A stretch of DNA of 27,134 nt, from positions 20,671-47,804 of the forward strand of contig PAHB01000111.1 in NCBI GenBank assembly GCA_002704665.1. The letters are read 5' to 3'. This stretch comes from Pseudomonadota bacterium (GTDB lineage Bacteria; Pseudomonadota; Gammaproteobacteria; Burkholderiales; Eutrophovitaceae). The notes under the pieces were generated by a model, which saw only the letters and a list, made by a program, of their open reading frames with translations, ran no database searches and was not told the DNA's origin. Shown here in pieces: positions 16,656 through 24,149 of this stretch (the first letter of the stretch is position 1; each line of letters opens with the position of its first letter). The position numbers and the translations under genes are program-made.

Positions 16656-17345
16656 TTATTTGCTTTTAAGTAATTTTTTTGCTGACATCGTCAATTTTTC
16701 AATCATTTTCGGATTGAGGTGTGTCATAACCTCCTCGAGGACCAGGGAACCCAACCTATCGCCCTGTTTGGAAGCCAGAAAAGCCCATTGATATGCCAGC
16801 TGCCGGTCGATTTTCACTCCTTCCCCTTGACTGTAGTAATGGCCAATCTTCCCCATTGACTGCGGATGACCCTTTTGGGCACTAAATAAAAAAAGACGGA
16901 AAGCTAGCTCCGCGTTCTCTTTTATACCTTTTCCCTCCTCAATCAACAAACCCAAGTTGTAATGAGCGAATACATTACCTCCCTCACGTGCCTTAATATA
17001 CCATCTCACAGCCTCACTGTAATCCAAAGGCACTCCATGCCCCTGATGGTACATAAATCCTAAATTAAATTGTGCTCCGTGATTACCCTTCTCTGCTGCC
17101 AACACATACCATTGAAGAGCAGATTTGTTACTTTTAGCAACACCCTCTCCTCTAAAATACATCCAACCGAGGAGTGATTGAGCCTCCGCATCTCCTTTCT
17201 CAGCTAGAGGTTTTAATAATTTAACCGTTTCTAGAAATTTGCTTGATTTGTATAGATTTAAAGCCTCATCTAAATGCCCGGCAAAAACCGTTGTACAAAT
17301 AAAAAATGATATAAAACAAAATAACTTTAGGATTAATTTTGACAT
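16656..17345 (-). CDS. Secreted Sel1-like (SLR) repeat protein
   Basis: The 229-residue protein has a signal peptide (1-22, ending VFAG) and about four Sel1-like repeats at roughly 53-88, 89-124, 125-160 and 161-196. Each shows the pattern A-x-x-x-LG-x-[ML]-Y-x-x-G-x-GV, for example SLLGWMYFRGEGV and FNLGFMYHQGHGV. Sel1 repeats form alpha-helical solenoids that mediate protein-protein contacts, often in the periplasm or at the envelope. Here a scaffold or adaptor role is inferred, with no specific partner visible. It lies 3 nt after the secreted unknown gene and 1 nt before the two-helix protein gene, so all three may act together at the envelope. Confidence 0.88.
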   Translation of the reverse strand: MSKLILKLFCFISFFICTTVFAGHLDEALNLYKSSKFLETVKLLKPLAEKGDAEAQSLLGWMYFRGEGVAKSNKSALQWYVLAAEKGNHGAQFNLGFMYHQGHGVPLDYSEAVRWYIKAREGGNVFAHYNLGLLIEEGKGIKENAELAFRLFLFSAQKGHPQSMGKIGHYYSQGEGVKIDRQLAYQWAFLASKQGDRLGSLVLEEVMTHLNPKMIEKLTMSAKKLLKSK

Positions 17346-17348
17346 ATT

Positions 17349-17768
17349 TTAAGGATCGACAAAGCCACACAATCCTTGAAATTTAGTTATCGATCCGCTG
17401 CCAATCAAAAACTGTGTATGACTCAGCTTTAAGTCGAACAAACCGCTCATTAGTCGATCGAGCTCCAATCTAACGTCCACATCACCTTGCTTTACTTTCA
17501 ATGTTGAGTGACAGATGACAAATTTTCCGCCATTTAATTTCCTAAGGCTATCAACCTCCGGGAAACATGAAATCTTTATGTCATTGATATAAATGAATTT
17601 TTTATCATACTTGTAATCTCTAGTAACTGGTCGAGCAACAGCATTTTCAGAATTAATATCCAAAGTTTCTCCGCTGCAAGTTATTTTAGTAAATGTTTCG
17701 CCCTGCGCTGGATTACACAAAATCAAAAGAGATACGAATATAAACCAAGAAACTTTCATTTTTAACAT
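17349..17768 (-). CDS. Unknown secreted protein with four cysteines
   Basis: I do not recognise a family for these 139 residues. A signal peptide is visible (about 1-23, hydrophobic FVSLLILC core, cleavage near AQG). The mature part has cysteines at 31, 68, 86 and 134, consistent with two disulfides in a small periplasmic domain rich in beta-strand-like residues. The ATG at 17768 overlaps the upstream serine-hydrolase stop by 1 nt (TAATG). A second ATG three codons in (MKVSWF) is equally possible. Its position between a serine hydrolase and a Sel1 protein suggests an envelope function. Confidence 0.72.
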   Translation of the reverse strand: MLKMKVSWFIFVSLLILCNPAQGETFTKITCSGETLDINSENAVARPVTRDYKYDKKFIYINDIKISCFPEVDSLRKLNGGKFVICHSTLKVKQGDVDVRLELDRLMSGLFDLKLSHTQFLIGSGSITKFQGLCGFVDP

Positions 17769-19030
17769 TAATTCGTTATTGAGCTGGTTATTGTTTGGAA
17801 GATAAGACCAAACATTAAGTCTCGATTAGGAATCGCCGTTAACCACTCTTGCGCCATAAATATCATAACTAAACCATGCTGCGGGCTAACTAGAAAGTTA
17901 GTTCCAGCGATTCCTAGCCAGTAATAGTCCCCCGCACTTCCACTCCAACCGGCAACGCCGTTTTTCGTTCGAACAGCTACACCAAGCCCAAAACCATGAC
18001 CTTCGGAGTATCTGTTCAAACTTTTCTTGTCGATATTTTTGCCTAAGTGATCACTAGTCATGTACGAGACTGTGGTAGGGCTAAGCACCCTCACTCCCTC
18101 AAACGTCCCGCCACCCAATAACATTTGCGCAAACCTCCAATAGTCATCAGCCGTACTGATTAGCCCATGACCCCCGGGAATCCAATTCGGCACTCTGTCG
18201 ACTCTATGCAGTGGTCGAGGATTACCATTTCCATCTGCTTTTTGCTCGGCAACTCTTTCGCTAAACTGTTCCTGAACATAGTATCCCGTATTTTTCATTT
18301 CTAATGGTCGAAAAATATTTTCTTCGAGGAACACATCCAAACTTTTTCCAGTGACTACTTCTATAACTCTTGCTAATACATCAGTAGATTGACCATACTC
18401 AAAAACAGTCCCTGGCTCATGAAGCAAGGGAATTCTGGCCATTTTTTTAACAAATTCATCACTGGTTTGGTCCCATGATAGCGTGTTGTTTTCGCGATAC
18501 ATTTTTTTTACTGGAGAATCCCCAAAAATTGAATATGTTAGACCAGACGTATGTCGTAACAAGTCTTGTATAGTTGGATTTCTTAATGGTTTGGACACCT
18601 TAGATTCCGAGGAATCTGAAAAAACCTTAATATCCCTAAACTCAGGAATATATTTATGAACTGGATCTGTTAATAATAGCTTGCCTCTCTCATTTAAAAT
18701 CAAAGCGGCAACGCTTACAATTGGTTTGGTCATCGAATAAATTCTGAATAACGAGTTTTTTTGCATTGGTTTGTTTTTAATTTTATTTTGATGACCGTAT
18801 GATTCATGATGCGCCACTTTCCCGAATCGAGATACGAGTAAAACTGCTCCGGCAAATTTGTCCTCATAAATAGCTTTATTAATAACTTGGCCTAAAACAT
18901 TTAGTCGTTCACTGGACAGGCCTACCGTCTCTGGCTCAACAGTGTCGATAGAAAATGCCAGAGAACAAAACAATACAGATGAAAAAAACATGCCAAGAGA
19001 AATGTTAAATCGCCTACTGTTTATGAGCAT
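17768..19030 (-). CDS. Secreted class-C beta-lactamase-fold serine hydrolase
   Basis: This is a penicillin-binding-protein/class-C beta-lactamase-like (Beta-lactamase family) hydrolase of 420 residues, exported by an N-terminal signal peptide (about 1-27). The active-site serine is in SMTK (Ser99, Lys102), preceded by FRIY. The second motif is EYGQS with Tyr212, and the third is GWSGSAG (361-367) in place of the KTG of true beta-lactamases. Supporting blocks are LLRHTSGLTY and GHGFGLG. The missing KTG makes an esterase or D-amino-acid peptidase role more likely than antibiotic hydrolysis; the substrate cannot be read from sequence. It follows the GST-like gene by 14 nt and overlaps the next gene by 1 nt. 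Confidence 0.88.
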   Translation of the reverse strand: MLINSRRFNISLGMFFSSVLFCSLAFSIDTVEPETVGLSSERLNVLGQVINKAIYEDKFAGAVLLVSRFGKVAHHESYGHQNKIKNKPMQKNSLFRIYSMTKPIVSVAALILNERGKLLLTDPVHKYIPEFRDIKVFSDSSESKVSKPLRNPTIQDLLRHTSGLTYSIFGDSPVKKMYRENNTLSWDQTSDEFVKKMARIPLLHEPGTVFEYGQSTDVLARVIEVVTGKSLDVFLEENIFRPLEMKNTGYYVQEQFSERVAEQKADGNGNPRPLHRVDRVPNWIPGGHGLISTADDYWRFAQMLLGGGTFEGVRVLSPTTVSYMTSDHLGKNIDKKSLNRYSEGHGFGLGVAVRTKNGVAGWSGSAGDYYWLGIAGTNFLVSPQHGLVMIFMAQEWLTAIPNRDLMFGLIFQTITSSITN

Positions 19031-19044
19031 TTATTCGCCTTTCT

Positions 19045-19707
19045 TTAATTTGGGGGGAAATATACCCTCTCCGATAAAGCTTCCCATCTTTTATATTTGA
19101 TCATAATTTCATTAAAAAGTTTTGAATCTAAAAAATCACTTAACCAATTTTTGATCTCTGTGCAAGGCATCTCAGTATCAAACCATTCAGGATCCGCAAT
19201 GCGATATTGTCTTACAAACGGTAGTAAGGAAATGTCTATTAACTTTGGATTTGTTATAAAGTTTTTATTTGTATCAAAAATAGGTGATACAGTAAGGGCC
19301 TCTAAAATTTTTAATGCTTTTTGCCTGTGCTCAAGAGGATCCACTTTCTCGTATCTGCTCGAGTATTTATATCGATCAAGGTGATATTTAAATTTATTAT
19401 CAAAAATATATAGCATTCTATCTACTTCATCTTTGTTTTGTGTGTAGTCAGTCATAATGCCCATTGGGTTATTTATGGACAATACATATTTCATTAAGTC
19501 CATGCTTTCATCGATGACTCGACCTGTTGGAAGTAATAAAACAGGGACGGTTCCTTTGGGCGAAAGCTTAATCATCTCTAAAGGTTTTTGCGAGAGGTGT
19601 ACTTCCCGAATTTCACAAGAAAAGCTACTCAAGTAAATAGCCATTCTTGCTCTCATTGCAAATGGACATCTTCTAAAACTATAAAGAATCGCTTGGTTAA
19701 TCGTCAC
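19045..19707 (-). CDS. Glutathione S-transferase / Grx2-like protein, GTG start
   Basis: The N-terminal thioredoxin-fold domain begins ILYSFRRCPFAMRARM, where CPFA (Cys14) is the glutaredoxin-2-like cysteine active-site motif. It is followed by SPKGTVPVLLL, with the cis-proline Val-Pro that contacts glutathione, and DESMDLMKY. A helical C-terminal GST domain completes the 220 residues. A cysteine-type (omega/Grx2-like) GST would favour thiol-transfer or reductive deglutathionylation over conjugation. The start is GTG at 19707, overlapping the trhO stop by 11 nt. It is the second GST of this gene array and only distantly similar to the first. Confidence 0.85.
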   Translation of the reverse strand: MTINQAILYSFRRCPFAMRARMAIYLSSFSCEIREVHLSQKPLEMIKLSPKGTVPVLLLPTGRVIDESMDLMKYVLSINNPMGIMTDYTQNKDEVDRMLYIFDNKFKYHLDRYKYSSRYEKVDPLEHRQKALKILEALTVSPIFDTNKNFITNPKLIDISLLPFVRQYRIADPEWFDTEMPCTEIKNWLSDFLDSKLFNEIMIKYKRWEALSERVYFPPN

Positions 19708-20521
19708 TTTTGATATTTTTCTGTGGAATGCGGTTCAATGGATCGAGGTAATAATCGCCTTTATCCAATAAATGATTTACAGTTACCCTGTTATCAAAAA
19801 CAAAGCATTCGCCCTGCCAAAGGCTACTTTTCTCTTTAATTTTCTCGAGGTATTTCAAGATGCCTCCGTCAAGCTGCACCACATCTTCGTATCCATTTTG
19901 CAAAAGAAAGGAAGAAGCTTTTTCGCACCTAACACCTCCAGTACAAAACATTGCTATTCTTTTATTTTTGAGTATTTTTAAGTTATTTTGGACCCAGTGG
20001 GGAAATTGCCTGAAATACTGAGTTTCTGCTTTGATGCTGCCTTTAAAAGTTCCTAAAGAGTGTTCATAGAAATTTCGAGTATCTATTACAACCGTATTTG
20101 GATCGGAAATAATATCATTCCATTTCTCAGGTTGAATAAATTTTCCCGTCTCCTGCGAAGGATTCAAATCGTCTTTTTTCAATGCTACTATTTCATCCCT
20201 TATCCTGACCCGCATGCTTTTAAATATTGCAGTCTTTGCGAACGCAAACTTTGGCCGCATATCAATTAACGCCTCTGTTTCCCACAAAAACTGTAAAACC
20301 TTACTGACATTTTTATCGGTACCAGAGATGGTGCCATTAATTCCTTCATCAGCCAGAATAATAGTGCCTAGCATATTGGCATCACTGCAAATTCTGACCA
20401 ATGCCAATCTATATTCGCTCAGATTTTGGAAGGTAGAAAATTTATAAAAACTTGCCACAAGAAAGTCAGACGTTTGAGGCACCTTGCTTATTTTTAATTT
20501 TGCATCCAACTTTCTGTCCAT
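19697..20521 (-). CDS. trhO: tRNA uridine(34) hydroxylase TrhO (rhodanese family)
   Basis: TrhO (YceA, UPF0176) hydroxylates U34 in tRNA in an oxygen-dependent step towards 5-methoxyuridine or cmo5U. Visible are the N-terminal acylphosphatase-like part with ILADEGINGTISGT (55-68) and the rhodanese domain with VIDTRNFYEH (145-154). The active-site loop is MFCTGGVRCEKAS with Cys193. The GECFVFDNRV block follows, but the C-terminal cysteine-rich tail of many homologues is absent; the protein ends at residue 274. The ATG at 20521 overlaps the DehI-like gene by 28 nt; a later GTG is possible. Being buried in a detoxification-like array is unusual for a tRNA modification gene. Confidence 0.9.
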   Translation of the reverse strand: MDRKLDAKLKISKVPQTSDFLVASFYKFSTFQNLSEYRLALVRICSDANMLGTIILADEGINGTISGTDKNVSKVLQFLWETEALIDMRPKFAFAKTAIFKSMRVRIRDEIVALKKDDLNPSQETGKFIQPEKWNDIISDPNTVVIDTRNFYEHSLGTFKGSIKAETQYFRQFPHWVQNNLKILKNKRIAMFCTGGVRCEKASSFLLQNGYEDVVQLDGGILKYLEKIKEKSSLWQGECFVFDNRVTVNHLLDKGDYYLDPLNRIPQKNIKSDD

Positions 20522-21327
20522 TTCTCAAGCATATTTCCGACTACTACCATTCGTGCAACCTGTACCGGACTCGATGCATATCCAGAAACTACCCGTTGTG
20601 CTTCGATCGGCAGATTATCAAAATTACATTGTTTTTTGTCGATGAATCGGCTCTCACACTGCGCCACTTTTACAATTGTTTCCGACAATTTATGAAAAAC
20701 TCGATTTTGATTCATTCTACAAAATTCCTGGTGAACAAATTTTAGGAACTCTGGCCAATAGGCCAAATGTCTCCACAAAGTTGCAACGTGAGTCTTGATT
20801 CCAGTAGAAGCGCCTAGAGAGTTAGCCTGAACAACTAATTTCCAATCAGCATCTGCAATCTCTTCTCTATGTAAAAGTTTAACCAAACTAGCAATCTTGG
20901 GTACAGCGCGTTTCTCTTCTTGAATATATTTTAATTGTGATTCCGAGTTTATAAGAGCATTCATCGTCAGAAAGTTAAGACCATTTGAACGGTTATAGGC
21001 TTTGATTATATCCCTAAGACGCCTAAATTCTTCTACTTCTAGGCCGATTTTCCGTATACTTATCTTGGAGGTACCCTTTGGGATAAGATCAATTTTTCTC
21101 AAAACGTTAGCGAGAGTGTCAAAAGGGGCTTGAGTTTGATACATAGGTTTAATGTTTCGCCAAGTACTTGAAACACCATTTTCTATGGAGGCTAACCCTC
21201 TCCATATAGAGGTTAAAATAGGAATTTGCATTGTACATCTGATATCATTAAATATCACAGCAATTTCACCCTTAGCATCTACCTCGGATAGTGCTGTTAC
21301 TGGATCATAAGCAAAATCGTTTTCCAT
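20494..21327 (-). CDS. DehI-like protein (group I 2-haloacid dehalogenase fold)
   Basis: The protein shows the internal duplication typical of the halocarboxylic acid dehydrogenase DehI family. The first half has GEIAVIFNDIRCTMQIPIL followed by IWRGLA. The second half has the related VATLWRHLAYWPEFLKFVHQE. Characterised members hydrolyse 2-haloacids such as D- and L-2-chloropropionate. From a remembered comparison with P. putida DehI, an Asn-containing helix segment (AYNRSN) seems kept, but I cannot place the catalytic aspartate, so activity is unproven. I chose the ATG at 21327 (MENDFAYD, 277 residues), 4 nt after the MOSC stop; an upstream ATG at 21360 would add 11 residues and overlap the MOSC gene by 29 nt. 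The 3' end overlaps trhO by 28 nt. Confidence 0.72.
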   Translation of the reverse strand: MENDFAYDPVTALSEVDAKGEIAVIFNDIRCTMQIPILTSIWRGLASIENGVSSTWRNIKPMYQTQAPFDTLANVLRKIDLIPKGTSKISIRKIGLEVEEFRRLRDIIKAYNRSNGLNFLTMNALINSESQLKYIQEEKRAVPKIASLVKLLHREEIADADWKLVVQANSLGASTGIKTHVATLWRHLAYWPEFLKFVHQEFCRMNQNRVFHKLSETIVKVAQCESRFIDKKQCNFDNLPIEAQRVVSGYASSPVQVARMVVVGNMLEKWTESWMQN

Positions 21328-21331
21328 ATAA

Positions 21332-21799
21332 TTAAGCCGGTTTAATCGGATCACCTGCATTAATAAATCCAGATTTTAAAATTTTGCAATTCAGACCGGA
21401 CCTATGCACTAGGGGTTCATAAACCTTTTTACCTGTAACACGCTCCAAATACATGCATGGAACGTTTAATCGAGAACCCTCTAAAAGTACTCTACCTAGC
21501 CAAAATCTTTTATTAACCAAATGATTTAGGGGAACCCCTTGTGTGGTAATATTCCTTCGGGTCTCTTCCGGAAGAAGTTGTATCTGATAATCGCGTTTGA
21601 TCGCATCTAAAACCTCAATTTCAATGAGAGTGATTTGACGATCAGGACTTGGCAGATTAGAGTAAGTTCCAGACCCATTGGCGTATCGATCTCCCTCAAT
21701 ACCATAACCCTCCAATAACTCTGCTTCTCTCAGCAGAACCATCGGGTCGCCACCTGATCGCGATATATGTATTGCCAAAATTTTTCCCAACCATTCCAT
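21332..21799 (-). CDS. MOSC domain protein
   Basis: MOSC domains bind a sulfur carrier or molybdenum-cofactor-related ligand and occur in MoCo sulfurases and N-hydroxylated-compound reductases. The 155-residue stand-alone domain shows GIEGDRYA (33-40), EETRRNITTQGVPLN (78-92) and the conserved cysteine in VPCMYLE (Cys115). No partner ferredoxin or aminotransferase domain is fused. It sits between an EthD-like gene (5-nt gap) and the DehI-like gene (4-nt gap), suggesting a role in the same detoxification pathway. Substrate unknown. Confidence 0.87.
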   Translation of the reverse strand: MEWLGKILAIHISRSGGDPMVLLREAELLEGYGIEGDRYANGSGTYSNLPSPDRQITLIEIEVLDAIKRDYQIQLLPEETRRNITTQGVPLNHLVNKRFWLGRVLLEGSRLNVPCMYLERVTGKKVYEPLVHRSGLNCKILKSGFINAGDPIKPA

Positions 21800-21804
21800 A
21801 ATAA

Positions 21805-22119
21805 CTATTTTTTTAGATATTGTTTAACTTCAAAAACTTCGCGACTACGCTTTACCTTGCCGTCCCAATTGCGATTAAACTCCGCAATAAACTCCTTCAT
21901 CGTTTGTGAGTTTAACAAGGCGTTCGCGTCTGAAAGATTATCAAATTCATAGAACGCCAAATGCACCCCCTCTTCAACATCACTCCAGCCTCGCCAGGCA
22001 CTTACAGCTTCGTTGAAATTCCGGAGCGCTGCTGGCAGATGTTCGGTTTCGTACCATTTATCAAAAGCCTCTACGCTTGTCGCCTGAACCTCAGCTCGAA
22101 CTAAAATATATGCAGCCAC
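21805..22119 (-). CDS. EthD-like dimeric alpha-beta-barrel protein, GTG start
   Basis: This 104-residue protein looks like a small ferredoxin-like dimeric alpha-beta barrel. It opens with a strand (AYILVRAEV), then a helix with the FDKWYETEHLPA pattern common to EthD/Dabb-type proteins. A second strand-helix pair follows (AFYEFDNLSDANALLNSQ). Such proteins are often accessory or small catalytic subunits in catabolic operons. The start is GTG at 22119, supported by a Shine-Dalgarno (GAGGAG at 22134-22129) 9 nt upstream. It lies 20 nt after the alpha/beta hydrolase gene. Exact family is uncertain. Confidence 0.65.
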   Translation of the reverse strand: MAAYILVRAEVQATSVEAFDKWYETEHLPAALRNFNEAVSAWRGWSDVEEGVHLAFYEFDNLSDANALLNSQTMKEFIAEFNRNWDGKVKRSREVFEVKQYLKK

Positions 22120-22139
22120 AAATCCTACTCCTCAAAAAA

Positions 22140-23045
22140 TTAACAAAAAACGAAAATATTTCTTTTCCAATTTAACTCCCAAAAAAAATTTCTAAGTCGA
22201 CTAGTTAAAAGCCGTGGCTTCTCCTCTGGGATGAAATGTCCACATTCTTCAAAAACCTCACCTACCACGTTAGTTGCCACCCTCTTTAATGATTCCTCCG
22301 GAGCATTTCCTCTACCACGACCATTTGGATAACTTACACCTCCCCCGATTGCTAAGACAGGCATGGGCAATTTAAATCTTCTTATAATCTCTTTGTTATA
22401 AGCAATGTCTTCGGGCAGTGCTCGATAATACTCAAAACCTGCTCTCATAGCACCAGGTTGACTGTATGTCCTTAGATACTCTTGTATATCAGTACTGGTA
22501 ATCATCTCTGATCTATAAGCAAAGGTTTTATAAAACCAGCTCAGATAAATTTCCTCTCTTCCCTCTAAAAGAGCTTCAGGTAGGTTTGGAGTTATATGAA
22601 ACTGGTGATGCCATCGACGACCACCCTCCGAAAAGTCACCTCCGCACCCGGGAATGACTACATCTAAGATAACTAGTTTTTTTACAGACCGTGGACGGGA
22701 AGCAGCAAGAGCATAGGCCACAGGGCCACCCCAATCATGACCAACCAGTAAGAATTCATCATAGCCGAGCTCAGTATTGACTAACCGCCATACGTCCTCT
22801 GCAATAGTTTTTTTGCTATATCCTTCGCTTGGTCTCGAACTGTCTCCTAAACCACGCAAATCTGGCGCTATAACGAAATAGTGCTCCGCAAGCTCCGGTA
22901 TGATGTGCCGCCATTCCCACCAGGTTTGAGGCCAACCATGTAATAAAACCAAGGCTGGTCCTTTGCCAGCAGTAACATAATGGAGCTTTACCCCTCCAAG
23001 CTCAGCGTATTTGTGATTGCAGTCTGCCAAATCAGCCACTGTCAA
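22140..23045 (-). CDS. Alpha/beta hydrolase, epoxide hydrolase / dehalogenase type
   Basis: The 301-residue alpha/beta hydrolase has HGWP (36-39) for the oxyanion hole and an aspartate nucleophile in VGHDWGG (Asp104). The catalytic histidine is in CGHFIPEE (His270). An Asp nucleophile marks the epoxide hydrolase / haloalkane and haloacetate dehalogenase branch rather than esterases. The cap has aromatic residues (WHHQFH, YLSWFYK) that could hold the substrate, but epoxide versus halide specificity cannot be decided from sequence. The start is TTG at 23045 overlapping the GST stop; an in-frame GTG at 23039 is an alternative. Neighbouring GST, DehI-like and MOSC genes favour a detoxification or catabolic role. 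Confidence 0.87.
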   Translation of the reverse strand: MTVADLADCNHKYAELGGVKLHYVTAGKGPALVLLHGWPQTWWEWRHIIPELAEHYFVIAPDLRGLGDSSRPSEGYSKKTIAEDVWRLVNTELGYDEFLLVGHDWGGPVAYALAASRPRSVKKLVILDVVIPGCGGDFSEGGRRWHHQFHITPNLPEALLEGREEIYLSWFYKTFAYRSEMITSTDIQEYLRTYSQPGAMRAGFEYYRALPEDIAYNKEIIRRFKLPMPVLAIGGGVSYPNGRGRGNAPEESLKRVATNVVGEVFEECGHFIPEEKPRLLTSRLRNFFWELNWKRNIFVFC

Positions 23046-23677
23046 TCCAATTTAAAACAATCTCGTTGCAGTAATACTTTTTTCCAAGACAGTACATTGC
23101 TGTACTTGTTAGGGATCTCGAATTCCAGGGCATCACAAGCTGCAAAAACAAAAAAACCGGTTATATCTGCGATTGAAAAACTCGAACCAGCAACAAATTC
23201 ATTACTTCCAAGGTGCGAATCAATTCTTTCGAACAGAAGTTTTGCCATCTGCATCCCTCGATCTACAATTTCCGGGTTCTGCTCTATTGAATTACGGGTT
23301 CCAGCTAAAACTTTTCCTGCAAAAAAAGGTAGTTTATTTCTTACCGCGTTACCAAGTGGTCCCAGTGCATCAAGCTCTAGGCGACGGTTCCACATATCTA
23401 TCTGAGCTCTCTGGAGGCCTGTGCTACCAAATAGGGAGGGATCTGGAAATAACTCTTCCAAATATCGACAGACACTAACACTCTCAGAAATGATTTCACC
23501 GTTATCAAGTTCAAGAAAAGGAACACAATTAAACGGATTCATGGAATTAAAAGGCTCTTTAAACTGCTCATCTTCTCTCACATTAAGTTCGAAAACCTCT
23601 AATTTTATTTTTTTCTCCTTCAAGAAAACATTGACTCTTCTTCCATTTGGAGAAGGCGAAAAATTATATAATTTCAT
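23042..23677 (-). CDS. Glutathione S-transferase (first gene of the minus-strand array)
   Basis: The protein starts MKLYNFSPSPNGRRVNVFL, a GST N-terminal thioredoxin fold with the Ser-rich active-site region of theta/beta-like GSTs. CVPFLELDNGEIISESVSV follows, with the cis-Pro and the Glu-Ser pair that binds glutathione. The C-terminal domain has the N-capping motif FSIADIT. The start at 23677 is set by a strong Shine-Dalgarno (AAGGAGG, 23687-23681) 3 nt upstream; a longer reading frame from 23761 would add 28 implausible residues. The result is 212 residues, normal for a GST. Its stop overlaps the hydrolase start. It would conjugate glutathione to electrophiles, fitting a pathway with an epoxide hydrolase. 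Confidence 0.88.
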   Translation of the reverse strand: MKLYNFSPSPNGRRVNVFLKEKKIKLEVFELNVREDEQFKEPFNSMNPFNCVPFLELDNGEIISESVSVCRYLEELFPDPSLFGSTGLQRAQIDMWNRRLELDALGPLGNAVRNKLPFFAGKVLAGTRNSIEQNPEIVDRGMQMAKLLFERIDSHLGSNEFVAGSSFSIADITGFFVFAACDALEFEIPNKYSNVLSWKKVLLQRDCFKLD

Positions 23678-23680
23678 AAA

Positions 23681-23687
23681 CCTCCTT
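23681..23687 (-). promoter_or_regulatory. Strong Shine-Dalgarno of the GST gene
   Basis: AAGGAGG on the minus strand precedes the ATG at 23677 by 3 nt. It is the best ribosome-binding site in the window, where most genes have weak ones, and it decides the start of this GST. Confidence 0.75.
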
Positions 23688-23717
23688 TTGAATTTTACGT
23701 TTGTTGCGGGAGCCTTT

Positions 23718-23846
23718 TTATTTATGTTTTTTTCTAAAAATAACAGCAAGAATTCGAACAATCATCCTGCTAGCGACTTCCCACAAAAAACGCTTTAACA
23801 TGAACACCACAAATGCAAGAAGTAGTCCTACAATAAATTTAATCAT
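23718..23846 (-). CDS. Candidate 42-residue membrane microprotein
   Basis: A short frame from ATG at 23846 to TAA at 23718 encodes 42 residues. A hydrophobic stretch FIVGLLLAFVVFML (4-17) is followed by a basic amphipathic segment (KRFLWEVASRMIVRILAVIF) and a lysine-rich end RKKHK. This is protein-like and resembles small single-helix membrane proteins. It lies 40 nt before the GST gene on the same strand. Against it: there is no clear Shine-Dalgarno, and a perfect TATAAT (23850-23845) overlaps its start codon, which would instead put the GST promoter there and leave this ORF untranslated. I recognise no family. Confidence 0.42.
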   Translation of the reverse strand: MIKFIVGLLLAFVVFMLKRFLWEVASRMIVRILAVIFRKKHK

Positions 23847-23942
23847 TATATCAACTGCGTTTACTCATTAGCGATGATAGCGACTAATAATACTTAGTTT
23901 AACGTTACCTTAAAGATTTTGACTAATATTAAATTAAATTTA

Positions 23943-24128
23943 TCAGCCATCTAAAACAATTACTTTTCCAAGCCATATTACAATAACAGCACTCAAAACC
24001 AACCAAAAACCTAGAAAAAGGTTTAGTCCCACTCGGCTTTGATTATACTTTTTGAAATGCAATAGTATGATTATTACAATAAATAATAATATGGCGATAA
24101 CTATTGCTGTGAGTAAATATAAAATCAT
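23943..24128 (-). CDS. Small two-helix membrane protein, unknown
   Basis: These 61 residues (from ATG at 24128; a TTG at 24137 would add three) contain two hydrophobic stretches, about 2-24 and 36-56. They are separated by the basic loop HFKKYNQSRVG, suggesting a membrane hairpin with the loop in the cytoplasm. No family is recognised. It lies 21 nt after the MORN-repeat gene on the same strand, so the two may be co-transcribed. Downstream, 23847-23942 is AT-rich non-coding sequence with a weak imperfect hairpin (23867-23888). Confidence 0.6.
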   Translation of the reverse strand: MILYLLTAIVIAILLFIVIIILLHFKKYNQSRVGLNLFLGFWLVLSAVIVIWLGKVIVLDG

Positions 24129-24149
24129 TGGTGCCAATCTGCGACTTTT

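Noticed and set aside
17768..19030. Calling the serine hydrolase an antibiotic-resistance beta-lactamase
   Set aside because: The KTG motif is replaced by a GWSGSAG-type sequence; such proteins are usually esterases or peptidases.
23867..23888. ATTAGCG...CG-A-CTAAT hairpin downstream of the small membrane protein
   Set aside because: Seven pairs with a bulge, AT-rich, and no T-tract in either direction.
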